From NCBI GenBank assembly GCA_964567745.1, contig CAZMNY010000042.1, positions 12,826 through 76,825 on the forward strand: a stretch of DNA of 64,000 bases, written 5' to 3'. This document shows positions 1 to 8,495 of the stretch, one piece after another. Numbering within the stretch: the stretch's first letter is position 1; each line of letters opens with the position of its first letter. Source of the DNA: CAZMNY01 sp964567745 (GTDB taxonomy: Bacteria; Planctomycetota; Planctomycetia; Pirellulales; Pirellulaceae). The notes under the pieces were generated by a model that was not told the DNA's origin, searched no databases, and saw nothing but the letters and a program-made list of their open reading frames with translations. The translations under genes and the position numbers were made by a program.

Positions 1-3000
1 GGGCCACCCAATTCGGTCGGGGCGCTCAACGCGTCGACGGCGTAGATATTGGGGCCAACGGAAACGACAGCCAAGTGCCCGAAGGTGCGGCCTTGCAACG
101 TGATCGATGTATTCGTGAATAGTCGCGGTCGCTCTTTCAGAGTGACTTGTTGAAACTGCCCGCCGGTGTTGTCGGAAACGCGAATGATCGCCCGGTTCTG
201 ATCCAATTCCAACCGCAAACCGTTGAATTTTGGTCCGTCGACCGACGTCATTCGAAATGGATAGACCTTGTGATAACTCTGAATGATTTGCCCGGACACT
301 TCCGACGAGGCAATATCGGTGCGTCCGCGAGGCCAAGCGGTTTGAGGCGCCAAATAGGGAGCGAGACTTGAGTCCTTGAGGGCTCGCGCGAAGAACTCTT
401 TGCCGTTGAGACCGTCCGCGACGATTGTGTCGGGGTAACGATCTCGCACTCGGCGGTACTGCACCGCAGCATCCGCGAGCCGTTCGCTCATTTGAATCAC
501 TTTTGCGAGCAGCCCTTCGGTTAGCGCGACTTGATCCGGGGTGCCCTTCTCAAGCACCTCCGACAACAGCAATTCCGCAGCCAAGTGTTGACCGCGTTCC
601 GCGATATGGGCAGCCAGTTCGAGTCGAGCGGTATTGGCCGTTTCGTGCGGGCCAAACAGACTGACGAACCGCTTGAGCGAGGCGATGCCTTCCGATCTTG
701 CGGTGGTTAATCGAGGCGGCAGCTGAACGTCCAGACGACGCTTGGCGGCGCCGCCGGTCGACAACAGCGTCTCGATGCGAGTTTGAATCCAGCGCTCGCG
801 CTGGACGCGGTGAATTGGGGAAATAACGTCGAGCGATTCGTCCTTGATGGAGAGCTGAGAAAGATAGGACTGCGGGAGCTCTGCTAGTTCGACCAACGCG
901 TCAACGGCACGCTCATGATCGCCGGCCGCTTCATGACCGTTCGCCAATAATCGCAAGAGCGCCGCGCGGTCGGCTGTGGTGTCGATCAATTGCCGCAATT
1001 CCGCTTCGATTTGCTTTTGATCTTTGAAGTCGTGCGCGAGCGCTTCGAGCAACGTTTTCACCATCAAGCCGCGCACTCGCCAGTCGTTCGGAGCGATCTT
1101 GGAGGTCTTACGAAGAGCGGCCAGCGCCTCTAAACGCTTGCCCTCTTGCAACAAGACCTCGCTCTTTCGCGACAGCGCCCAGGTATCGAGCGGGTCCTTT
1201 TTCAGACGGTTGTCAATCGATTTTTTCAACGGATCGATCTGATGAAATGACGAGACCCACTCGACTCCGGACGAGATAATGCCGTCCTTAAACGCTATCA
1301 GGTTTCCCAACGGTTCTTGCGTTTCGACTCGGCTTGCGATCGATCCTTTCTTCAAGTCGATTTCGAGCAGCTCCCGTTTGGACGTCGGCAGAAAATAGCG
1401 GTCTTTGGTGCGGAATCCGCGACCGCTGGGCGTTGCCCCGCCCAAATCGATTGGCCTCGTCCAAATCGCCTTGCCAGCTTCGATGTCGAATGCGTTGACA
1501 TTCTTTGACCCGACTGCGATCACCATGTTGTCGTAGACGCAGGCGACGTAAATGAGATCGTTTCGAGGCGCCGACCAAACCCGGGAGCCGTCGAGCAGAT
1601 CAAGGCAAAGCAAAACATCCGTTTCGACCGGCGTCAACACGATCTTGCCGTGTGCCGCGGTCACGGTTGCATCGAGCCACCGCTGGCTCAATGAACCCAA
1701 TGCGGCTCGCGAACGCGACACGCGCGAACTCGATCCGCTGGGCGTTTGATATTGCCGTCCCCAGAGAAGCGATCGCGTCGCTAGATCGATCGCTACCACG
1801 GCGCCGGCGGAGGTTGGACAAATCAGCACGCCGTTCGAGTAGGTTGGGCTGGCGCCGGCGAGACGCCGTCGGGGATCCGTGGCGATATCGCGATCTTCGA
1901 CATGGGCCAGCTGCTGACGCCAGACGAGCTGTCCTGTGTCGGCGTCCAGCACAGCCAGTTGGATTTCACCCCGTTGTTCAAGCAATACATAGAGACGCCC
2001 ATTAAGCGGCAACGGCGCGCCGAGGAAGAACGACTCAGCTAGTTCCGGCTCGTCCCAACCCTGACGACCTCCGACGACCCAATGGATAGCGCCCTCGCGT
2101 TTGAGGTTCAGCGCCATCAGCTGATTGAAGGCTTTCGTTCCGTTTTGATCTATGGTCCGAATAATGCCGAGCGGCGACGAGAACGGCATGGCGTCGGACG
2201 ACGCGTATCCCAATTCCGAGACAAAGAACACCAGGTTTTCTTGTGCCGCCAACTGCCCGTACAGCGAGTCCTGTAGAACTCGTTCGTGTAACTCGGTATG
2301 CCGCACCGAGCCGTTCTTCGTGATGACTTGGCTCTTCATCGCCGCCGAAGCTTGCTCGTCCGGCGTGTCGTCCCAAGGAAACTCCCAGATGCGTTTGCCG
2401 CTTGTGAAATCGATTGCCAACAATCGGCGAGCGCTCCGCATCAGCACCGTGTCTCCGACCGCCAACGGCGAGATCGTGGGAATCGTCGGGGAGGCCTGGA
2501 CCTCGTTCTGACGGCGGATGTCGCGAAGAATGCGCTCGTCCTCGGGGTCGAATGAGACGTGCGTTCGCCATCGATGGGCGACCAACGGCATGCCGCCTAT
2601 TGAGGATGCATTCCGATCGGTGCCGCCGCGGTGCATGCCCCACTGAATGGCTGCGCTCTGGCGTAACTGGTTGGGATCCCCAAAGTGTTCGTTAAGCCAA
2701 GCCAAGGGAGATTCGTTTTCGTTGAACAGACGAACGGGATCCGACCCGATCGCAATTTCTCGATTTGCTTGAGCATCTCGAAAACTCCGCAATACTTCCT
2801 CCGCCCGCTCGGGCATGCCTGCCAATTGCAGACTCATTGCGCATAGCAAGGAAGCTTGCGGTTCGAATTGGCCACCTGCCGGCGACTTGCGGACTCGATC
2901 GAAGAACATGGCGCTGGCAAATGGGCGACCTTCGTCCAGATGGCGCCGACCCAACACCATGCAAGCTTCGTGACCTGCCCGAGTGTGAAAGTACTTTCGC

Positions 3001-3431
3001 GTGACGTCATTGAGCAATCTGAAGTCTCGCCGCTCGACCGCTCGCTCGACCAGCCCTCGCGCGGCGCCGCCATATTTCAATTCGAACAGGTCGCGGGCCG
3101 ACTTAGGCAACTCGCCGATCCAGAGTTCAGCAAGCGACTTAATACTTCGCCTGGCTGTCGCATCGCCCTCGGTGTCGTAGAAGAAATCTTGGCCCGCCGA
3201 GTCGTCGTCGGGGCGTTCGTTAGCGACGAGAATCTCGCCTAACAACGAAATGGCGTCGGCGTATCGCGCTTCGTCAATGGCTTCTCGCGCTCGAATCAGG
3301 CGGATTTTCAGCGGTCTGGGCGCAGGCCGAAACAAGTTTTGGCCGCTAGAAATCTGGGCCGGCGCCAAAGCGCCCAGAAGGCAAATGAGCCAACAAGCGC
3401 CGCTCCGGACCAAAATGCCTTTCCTGCTCAT
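1..3431 (-). CDS. PQQ-like beta-propeller/TPR secreted protein, 3' end beyond window
   Basis: Open reading frame with no stop before the window edge (about 1143 codons visible), starting at the ATG at 3431. The N-terminus has a secretion signal (LICLLGALAPAQ), so the product is probably periplasmic or envelope-bound. Residues about 30-240 are helical and TPR-like (RARE..AIDEARYADA, RAEEVLRSFRDAQA). The next part contains PQQ-propeller blades (LLAIDFTSGKRIWEF, LAVLDADTGQLVWRQQ, AFDIEAGKAIWT), followed by another TPR stretch (LDTWALSRKSEVLLQEGKRLEALAAL) and then a further beta-rich part reaching the edge. No catalytic motif was recognised; propellers of this type usually act as binding scaffolds. 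The architecture resembles the 1292-aa protein at 28654-32532. Role unknown. Confidence 0.85.
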   Translation of the reverse strand, partial: MSRKGILVRSGACWLICLLGALAPAQISSGQNLFRPAPRPLKIRLIRAREAIDEARYADAISLLGEILVANERPDDDSAGQDFFYDTEGDATARRSIKSLAELWIGELPKSARDLFELKYGGAARGLVERAVERRDFRLLNDVTRKYFHTRAGHEACMVLGRRHLDEGRPFASAMFFDRVRKSPAGGQFEPQASLLCAMSLQLAGMPERAEEVLRSFRDAQANREIAIGSDPVRLFNENESPLAWLNEHFGDPNQLRQSAAIQWGMHRGGTDRNASSIGGMPLVAHRWRTHVSFDPEDERILRDIRRQNEVQASPTIPTISPLAVGDTVLMRSARRLLAIDFTSGKRIWEFPWDDTPDEQASAAMKSQVITKNGSVRHTELHERVLQDSLYGQLAAQENLVFFVSELGYASSDAMPFSSPLGIIRTIDQNGTKAFNQLMALNLKREGAIHWVVGGRQGWDEPELAESFFLGAPLPLNGRLYVLLEQRGEIQLAVLDADTGQLVWRQQLAHVEDRDIATDPRRRLAGASPTYSNGVLICPTSAGAVVAIDLATRSLLWGRQYQTPSGSSSRVSRSRAALGSLSQRWLDATVTAAHGKIVLTPVETDVLLCLDLLDGSRVWSAPRNDLIYVACVYDNMVIAVGSKNVNAFDIEAGKAIWTRPIDLGGATPSGRGFRTKDRYFLPTSKRELLEIDLKKGSIASRVETQEPLGNLIAFKDGIISSGVEWVSSFHQIDPLKKSIDNRLKKDPLDTWALSRKSEVLLQEGKRLEALAALRKTSKIAPNDWRVRGLMVKTLLEALAHDFKDQKQIEAELRQLIDTTADRAALLRLLANGHEAAGDHERAVDALVELAELPQSYLSQLSIKDESLDVISPIHRVQRERWIQTRIETLLSTGGAAKRRLDVQLPPRLTTARSEGIASLKRFVSLFGPHETANTARLELAAHIAERGQHLAAELLLSEVLEKGTPDQVALTEGLLAKVIQMSERLADAAVQYRRVRDRYPDTIVADGLNGKEFFARALKDSSLAPYLAPQTAWPRGRTDIASSEVSGQIIQSYHKVYPFRMTSVDGPKFNGLRLELDQNRAIIRVSDNTGGQFQQVTLKERPRLFTNTSITLQGRTFGHLAVVSVGPNIYAVDALSAPTELGG

Positions 3432-3832
3432 TGCCTTGGCCTCGCAGGCGGATTCGAGCCGAACTCGATCGGCCGCCAATAGAGTGTAAGTGATTGCTCG
3501 GTAAGATCTTATTCTCTTCGCCCCAATGGGGCAAACCGAGTATTTTACCCGGTTCAGTTTAACTTCGCCGCTGGTGGCAAAAGCCGCCAAGGCCTCGTCG
3601 GATTCTACGTTGCAAACCCAAACCGACCGGCGTCAATCACTGGCATTCGCGTTTCGTATTCGCGATTGGCCCCCGTTTTTCCTGGGTTTTTCGGCAAAGT
3701 CGGCTTGCAATTCTGAAGTCAATCGGTCTAATCAGCTTCCCAATGAGGGACAACTTGTAACGGTTGTATCGCAAAAGACGTCGTTTTTAGACAGATTTGA
3801 CACGCAGTGCCCTAGCATGGAGGGGGAACACA
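3432..3832. other. Intergenic region between divergent genes
   Basis: About 400 bases without a convincing gene between the minus-strand PQQ/TPR gene and the plus-strand HU gene. It must carry the promoters of both. I see no repeat, RNA gene or strong inverted repeat. The plus-strand open frame overlapping 3526-3951 is the wrong frame for the HU gene and has no coding features. Confidence 0.5.
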
Positions 3833-4156
3833 ATGGCCAAAGCAGCAGCAAAGAAGCCGCTTACCAAGACCCAGATTTTCGCGAATATTTCGGAAGCCAC
3901 AGGGCTCTCAAAGAAAGACGTCGCGGCCGTTTTCGACGCAATGACCGATGAAATCCGCAGTTCGTTGGCAAAACGCGGACCCCGCGCTTTCACGCTGCCA
4001 GGTCTCTGCAAGATCCTCGTGCATCACAAGAAAGCCCGCCCGGCCCGTGAAGGCCGCAACCCGCAAACGGGCGAAACGATGATGTTCGCCGCCAAACCAG
4101 CTTGTGACGTCGTCAAAGTGCGACCGCTCAAAGCACTCAAAGACATGATTGTCTAA
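3833..4156 (+). CDS. HU/IHF-like DNA-binding protein
   Basis: A 107-residue protein of the bacterial HU/IHF histone-like family, which bends and compacts DNA as a dimer. Seen: basic N-terminus MAKAAAKKPLTKTQIF, the dimerisation helices (ISEATGLSKKDVAAVFDAM), and the beta-arm region AREGRNPQTGETM with the usual Arg-Asn-Pro tip. The start was chosen at ATG 3833 because a purine-rich GGAGGGGG lies just upstream; an in-frame start 36 bases earlier would add a tail not typical of HU. Residues 40-65 (KRGPRAFTLPGLCKILVHHK) differ from classical HU, so this is a divergent member common in planctomycetes. Monocistronic, with its own terminator. Confidence 0.9.
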   Translation: MAKAAAKKPLTKTQIFANISEATGLSKKDVAAVFDAMTDEIRSSLAKRGPRAFTLPGLCKILVHHKKARPAREGRNPQTGETMMFAAKPACDVVKVRPLKALKDMIV

Positions 4157-4193
4157 GCGAGCCCCCTTCGCTGCTCAACTCGTGACCAAATTG

Positions 4194-4226
4194 AAAACGC
4201 TCGCCAGATCGGCGAGCGTTTTTTTT
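4194..4226 (+). terminator. Rho-independent terminator of the HU gene
   Basis: Perfect GC-rich hairpin: 4197-4205 (ACGCTCGCC) pairs with 4211-4219 (GGCGAGCGT), five-base loop, followed by a run of eight T. It lies 40 bases after the HU stop codon. Confidence 0.92.
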
Positions 4227-4334
4227 GGCTATCTATGAGGGGGGCTGTGCAGATGAGGGAATCATGCGAATGAGTCGCCTGGCAGCAATTGGACGTCTCC
4301 GACCGCTTCCCTTCTTTGCAAGCTCGCGTTCGAG

Positions 4335-4817
4335 CTAGCTGCTCCTGCGATCGACGCGTCCGTAGTCCGGCAGAATCGGCTTTCGTGTGTATTCGAAGAT
4401 GAGCGACGTCTCCAGATGGGCCATGTTACGCCGAGATGTCAGTGTCTCGTCGACCAGCTTGCGCAAGTGGTCGACGTTCTTGACCGCAACGTGAATCAAG
4501 GCGTCGAGTGCTCCGGCCACCAGGTATACCGCGACAACCTCGCGCACCTCCAGCAACTCTTGTCTCAGTCGATCAAACGAGATTTCGGCGTGTTGCGTCA
4601 GTCGCACGCTAATCATCGCTTGGATGCCGACATTGAGCGCCTTCGGATCAACGTCGGCGTGAATACCTCGAATGGCGCCGATGTGCCGCAAACGGCGAAC
4701 TCGGTCGAGACACGTTGAAGGCGAAATGCCGATTTCCGCTGCGAGATCCTTGTTCGACACTCGGCCATCGCTCTGCATTGCCGCCAGAATCCCGTGGTCG
4801 ATTCGGTCCAGGTTCAT
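4335..4817 (-). CDS. Lrp/AsnC-family transcriptional regulator
   Basis: A 160-residue regulator. Residues 1-60 form the AsnC winged helix (LDRIDHGILAAMQSDGRVSN, then LAAEIGISPSTCLDRVRRL); residues 68-145 form the RAM/AsnC ligand-binding domain (AMISVRLTQHAE, VVAVYLVAGALDALIHVAV), which in this family binds amino acids and forms octamers. It is divergently transcribed from the 4981-6006 gene and lies 1.5 kb upstream of the 2-oxoacid dehydrogenase operon. Lrp-type proteins next to branched-chain keto-acid dehydrogenase operons (for example BkdR of Pseudomonas) are activators, so control of one or both neighbours is a reasonable inference. Confidence 0.93.
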   Translation of the reverse strand: MNLDRIDHGILAAMQSDGRVSNKDLAAEIGISPSTCLDRVRRLRHIGAIRGIHADVDPKALNVGIQAMISVRLTQHAEISFDRLRQELLEVREVVAVYLVAGALDALIHVAVKNVDHLRKLVDETLTSRRNMAHLETSLIFEYTRKPILPDYGRVDRRSS

Positions 4818-4980
4818 TTTTTACTCGTTATTTAACCAATGTGCGAAATATCGATCTATTTCAGAATTTAATTCTAATTGAATTGTTCACAGTTGTATAT
4901 CCGAATACAGTTCTGGTATCGATCGGAATTTATGCAGTGCTAGGTAATCGTCTCACTGGGACCCAAGAAGGAGAAGTCGA
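4818..4980. promoter_or_regulatory. Divergent regulatory region, AT-rich
   Basis: The 163 bases between the Lrp gene and the heme-oxygenase-like gene contain an AT-rich stretch at 4863-4885 with an imperfect inverted repeat (GAATTTAATTC / TAATTGAATT). AT-rich inverted sites are typical Lrp-family targets, so autoregulation plus control of the 4981 gene is plausible. An AAGAAGGAGAAG Shine-Dalgarno-like run precedes the ATG at 4981. Confidence 0.4.
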
Positions 4981-6006
4981 ATGTCGAACTTCGTTCAGAT
5001 GCCCCTGGAAACACCGGCTGTCGAATTGTTCCAACGAGTAGGGATTTTTCAAGATCTCGCCCGAGTTCCCAACCATCTCAAGTTGTTTGTTGAGCAAGCC
5101 GAAGATGTGTTGTCCAAAGTTCGCTCGATGATCAGCGTGGGCAGCTTGCCTGAACACCGAGGGATCGAGTTTCAACAACTCTTGGTCGACGTTTGTGCTC
5201 GAGTGCTTTGTCACCCGATTGTGGAGAACAATCGATACTTGGCTCGATTCTCCCAAGGTGTAACTGAAGCTCAAGCGCGACACGAGTGCCAGCAGTTTTC
5301 GGTTTTTGCACTTCAGTTTGACGTCGCTCAGGCCAAATTGGTTTCCAATGCGCCGACCGAAGAGGCGTATACCGAGCGATTACAGGTCTTGCTCAACGAA
5401 AAGGGGATTCCCTTCAAGGATGGATTTGACGGCGAATTGACCGGGCAATGGAATTCCGGCACGGTCCATTTCACTTGGATGCGGAACATGGCTGGCGGCC
5501 TGGGGCTCGGCTTCAAGGAACTGGGCAAGGTCTGGATCGGTCTGCCAGGCACGCGCGCGTTTGTCTCAGCGACGTTCGACTACTACGCGAACACCGACCA
5601 ATCGATCGCCAGTGGAGCATCGTTTGCCATCGAAAACTGGGCCGCAAATTCGCTTTGGAAGCCTTGGATCGAAGGCATGGAAATCTTCAATCGAGGTCAT
5701 GAGAAGCAAGTCGATTTGGGGTATTTGCGATATCACGACATGGAAGAGCAACACCACTCGCAAGCCACGCTGGACGAGTTGTTGGAAAACTTCGTGGAGC
5801 CTTGGTTCGACGCGGACCGATTCTTAAATGGCGCCGAGGACATGCTCAATGACGGCGTGTTGCCGTATTACAAGTCTCAACTGGCAACTCTGCCGGACAA
5901 AGACGAGTCATGGCCAAGCGAAGCCACCTCACCCCGCTCGTTTGAGCTCGATGATCTGGCTAGAATCGCGGGCGCAGAGAACGTTCAACATTATTCTACT
6001 GATTGA
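4981..6006 (+). CDS. Heme-oxygenase-like (HDO/TenA-fold) putative metalloenzyme
   Basis: A 341-residue, largely helical cytosolic protein. I place it tentatively in the heme-oxygenase-like metal-oxidase/iron-containing redox superfamily because of spaced acidic and histidine residues in helices: His101-Glu102 (ARHECQQF), Glu218 (SFAIENWAA), and His252/Glu256/His259 (YHDMEEQHHS). In characterised members (UndA, BesC, CADD) comparable Glu/His/Asp sets bind a diiron cofactor and oxidise lipids, amino acids or side chains. The substrate here is unknown. It has a strong ribosome-binding site, a divergent Lrp-type regulator, and is followed by two MITE-like elements that separate it from the catabolic operon. 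A non-enzymatic member of the fold cannot be excluded. Confidence 0.6.
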   Translation: MSNFVQMPLETPAVELFQRVGIFQDLARVPNHLKLFVEQAEDVLSKVRSMISVGSLPEHRGIEFQQLLVDVCARVLCHPIVENNRYLARFSQGVTEAQARHECQQFSVFALQFDVAQAKLVSNAPTEEAYTERLQVLLNEKGIPFKDGFDGELTGQWNSGTVHFTWMRNMAGGLGLGFKELGKVWIGLPGTRAFVSATFDYYANTDQSIASGASFAIENWAANSLWKPWIEGMEIFNRGHEKQVDLGYLRYHDMEEQHHSQATLDELLENFVEPWFDADRFLNGAEDMLNDGVLPYYKSQLATLPDKDESWPSEATSPRSFELDDLARIAGAENVQHYSTD

Positions 6007-6028
6007 TGTCGATCGTTCAAAAAATGGC

Positions 6029-6136
6029 CTAGTGCCGCGTTACGCCTTAGTTTTAGGGTGGCGCACCCGATTCGCCGTGGCGGGCGTTGACCAAACGAAT
6101 TGTCGATCCCAATTCCAAGCTGTAACGCAGCACTAG
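6029..6136 (+). repeat. MITE-like element A, copy 1 (108 bp)
   Basis: Non-coding 108-bp element with imperfect terminal inverted repeats: TGCCGCGTTAC at 6033-6043 against GTAACGCAGCA at 6122-6132, bounded by CTAG on both sides. An inverted second copy lies at 43384-43491 and differs at only 2 of 108 positions. CTAG may be the duplicated target site, as for IS5-group elements (YTAR targets); that link is inference. Confidence 0.85.
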
Positions 6137-6241
6137 TGCCGCGTCAACTCTAAAAATGGGGGTTGGCTTCGGCGTAACTTGACTTGGCGGCGTACGATAC
6201 AAACACTGGGATCCTAATTCTTTGTGTTGACGCTGCACTAG
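6133..6241 (+). repeat. MITE-like element B (109 bp), abutting element A
   Basis: Starts in the CTAG (6133-6136) that ends element A and finishes in another CTAG (6238-6241). Terminal inverted repeats TGCCGCGTCAAC (6137-6148) and GTTGACGCTGCA (6226-6237) match at 11 of 12 positions. The ends resemble those of element A (TGCYGCGT) but the core is unrelated, so this appears to be a second family mobilised by the same type of transposase. No coding content. Confidence 0.75.
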
Positions 6242-6352
6242 TCACGAGTTAACGGCAGCCTCACGCGTCGGCCTGCCGGCGCGAGGGTTCCCTTTCTCGC
6301 TGCATGAAGGTGCGGGTCGGCCCGTCCTTCAGTTGGTTCTTGAGGAGTTGTC

Positions 6353-7426
6353 ATGTCGAAACCAGCGGAGCTCGAACGGCGCCAAGGGCCCAACGGCTGT
6401 TTGACAACAGGCGACGAATCGCTAGAAGCGGAACTGAGTCTGGAGATCTACCGCCACATGGCGCGAGCTCGCGCGATGGAAGAGCGGATGATTCAAATGA
6501 GCAAGACCGGGTTGGGACTGTTTTGGGTCGGCGGGCCGGGCGAGGAAGCGTTTGGCGTTTGCCTTGGCATGCAGGTCAAGAAAGGCGGCGGACCGGCCTT
6601 CGATTACTTGCATTTGCATTATCGAAACACCGCCGTGCTTGTGCCGATGGGACTCGACTTCATCGAGGGCATTCGGCAGATGCTGATGCGGGTGACCGAC
6701 GTCAACTCGATGGGCCGCAATTTTGTCAGTCACTACGCTCGCAAGCACGCCAATATCATGCCGGTTTCGTCGGTGTTGGAGGTCCAGTACACGATGGCGC
6801 CCGGAACGGCAATGGTGCAGAAACGTTCGGGCGGCGACGGGATCTCGATCGTAATGGGCGGCGACGCCGGTACGGCCGAAGGCGATTTCGCTTCCTGTTT
6901 GATGTGGAGCACGCGGCACGAGCGCGAGTTGCCGGTGCTTGTTGTAGTCGCGAACAACGGCTGGGGAATTTCCACTTCGTACGAGTCGCAATTTGGAGAC
7001 CGCAGCCCCATCGATCGAGCTCTTGCTTTTGGAATGCAGGGCGAGACGGTCGACGGCAATGATCCGGTGGCGAGTTGGCATGCGATTCAGCGCGGCATGA
7101 AAGTGTGCCGCGAACAGCGACGGCCCTATTTCATCGAGGCTCGAGTTTCACGGCTCTACGGACATTCAAGCGCCAGCGGCGCGATGAAGAACGCCAATGA
7201 ACTCGATTGTCTCGAATCGCTTGAGAAACGCCTTTTTGAAGCTGGGATTATGGATGAAGCATTCGTCGAGAAGATCGCCGCGGAATCGCGAGCTGAACTC
7301 GACGCGTCGGTTGAGCAGGCGCTGAATGAGCCCGACCCGACTGAAGCTGATCTCTATAAGCACACATACGCACCGAGCAAAGTCGACGTTGTTTATCCCG
7401 AAGACTACACAGGATTACCGGAGTAG
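6353..7426 (+). CDS. bkdA1: 2-oxoacid dehydrogenase E1 component, alpha subunit
   Basis: A 357-residue thiamine-diphosphate-dependent alpha subunit of an E1 2-oxoacid decarboxylase, forming an alpha2beta2 enzyme with the next gene. The TPP/Mg motif is visible around residues 168-205 (GGDAGTAEGDF through NNGWGIST). Family length is normal for branched-chain or acetoin-type E1alpha (330-410). It opens a tightly spaced operon: the E1beta start is 6 bases after its stop. Substrate assignment to branched-chain 2-oxoacids is inferred from downstream acyl-CoA dehydrogenase, carboxylase and hydratase genes; pyruvate or acetoin specificity cannot be excluded from sequence. Confidence 0.85.
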   Translation: MSKPAELERRQGPNGCLTTGDESLEAELSLEIYRHMARARAMEERMIQMSKTGLGLFWVGGPGEEAFGVCLGMQVKKGGGPAFDYLHLHYRNTAVLVPMGLDFIEGIRQMLMRVTDVNSMGRNFVSHYARKHANIMPVSSVLEVQYTMAPGTAMVQKRSGGDGISIVMGGDAGTAEGDFASCLMWSTRHERELPVLVVVANNGWGISTSYESQFGDRSPIDRALAFGMQGETVDGNDPVASWHAIQRGMKVCREQRRPYFIEARVSRLYGHSSASGAMKNANELDCLESLEKRLFEAGIMDEAFVEKIAAESRAELDASVEQALNEPDPTEADLYKHTYAPSKVDVVYPEDYTGLPE

Positions 7427-7432
7427 CCTCGT

Positions 7433-8491
7433 ATGGCGACGATGGCACAGGCCGTACGCATGGCCTTGCACTATGGTGAGGAATCACTTGGCGTAACCGA
7501 CATCTTCGGCGAGGATGTCGGGCCGCCCTTAGGTGGCGTGTTTACTGTCACGCAAGGATTGAAGACCGCCTGGAACTCGCCGCTCGACGAACGCGGCATC
7601 ATCGGCACGGCGATGGGAATCGCTTATGCGGGCGGCCGGCCTGTGGCCGAGATTCAGTTCTGCGACTACGCGTTCAATACAATCGACATGCTTAAGGTTG
7701 CCGGAAACCAGCGATGGTCGAGCGCCGGCAATTTCGACATGCCGATCGTTTTGATGATGCCGACCGGTTCCGGCATTCACGGAAGTCTCTACCATTCGCA
7801 TGCGTTCCAAAGCTGGGCCAGTCGGCTACCGGGTTGGAAGGTCGTCCTCCCGAGCGATCCGCTCGACGCATACGGACTGACGCTTGCGGCTATTATCGAC
7901 CCCAACCCCGTCATGCTGCTGCTCCCGAAAGCGTTGCTTCGAGTCGGTTCGGATCGAAAGATTCCAGGCGAGCCGGATGATGCGTCGGTTCTCAAGGAGA
8001 TGATCGACGCGCCGATCGGCGATCGATCGAGCTGGGAGCCGAGGTGGCCGGAGTTGGAAGAGTACGTCGTGCCGATCGGAAGCGCGCGGCCCACTCGTGA
8101 AGGCGATGCCGGCACCGTAATCAGTTCGGGCCGCACGTTGCCGCTTTGCACCCAGGCTGCCGATCAGCTTGAGCAGCGACATGGAATGCGATTTGACGTA
8201 CTCGATTTGAGGAGCATCTTCCCATACGACTGGAAGGCCATTCGCGAGAGTGTCTTGAAGACGGGCCGCTTGCTCATTGTCGACGAGGATACGCAAGTCT
8301 CCAACTTTGCCGAACACCTTTTGCGACGAGTCATCGACGAGCTGTTTTACGACTTGGCGGTACGTCCTCAGGTCTTGCTCGGAAAACACTTGCCGGGCAT
8401 CGGGCTCAACCCGATTTACGAAATGAACTCGGTTCCGCAGCTGAATCATATCGAAGACGCGATGCTAGAACTTGCCAGCGAACAAGGCTAA
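7433..8491 (+). CDS. bkdA2: 2-oxoacid dehydrogenase E1 component, beta subunit
   Basis: A 352-residue transketolase-like beta subunit, partner of the preceding E1alpha. Conserved features include GEDVGPPLGGVFTVTQGL near the N-terminus, the cofactor-proximal Glu region ERGIIGTAMGIAYAGGRPVA, EIQFCDYAF, and a C-terminal transketolase domain (FDVLDLRSIFPYDWKAIRES). It lies 6 bases after E1alpha and 4 bases before the E2 start, so the three subunits should be cotranslated. No E3 (lipoamide dehydrogenase) gene lies in the window; a shared E3 elsewhere is expected. Confidence 0.88.
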   Translation: MATMAQAVRMALHYGEESLGVTDIFGEDVGPPLGGVFTVTQGLKTAWNSPLDERGIIGTAMGIAYAGGRPVAEIQFCDYAFNTIDMLKVAGNQRWSSAGNFDMPIVLMMPTGSGIHGSLYHSHAFQSWASRLPGWKVVLPSDPLDAYGLTLAAIIDPNPVMLLLPKALLRVGSDRKIPGEPDDASVLKEMIDAPIGDRSSWEPRWPELEEYVVPIGSARPTREGDAGTVISSGRTLPLCTQAADQLEQRHGMRFDVLDLRSIFPYDWKAIRESVLKTGRLLIVDEDTQVSNFAEHLLRRVIDELFYDLAVRPQVLLGKHLPGIGLNPIYEMNSVPQLNHIEDAMLELASEQG

Positions 8492-8495
8492 TCCG

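Noticed and set aside
2035..2643. 202-aa frame with Arg/Ser-rich translation on the minus strand
   Set aside because: Wrong-frame shadow of the PQQ/TPR gene that is open from 3431 to the window edge.
6029..6241. Possibility that the paired repeats are a CRISPR array or riboswitch
   Set aside because: Only two different units with terminal inverted repeats and CTAG borders; no regular spacers, and an identical copy lies far away in inverse orientation.
6304..7062. 252-aa plus frame overlapping E1alpha
   Set aside because: Arg-rich shadow frame; the TPP motif is only in the 6353-7426 frame.
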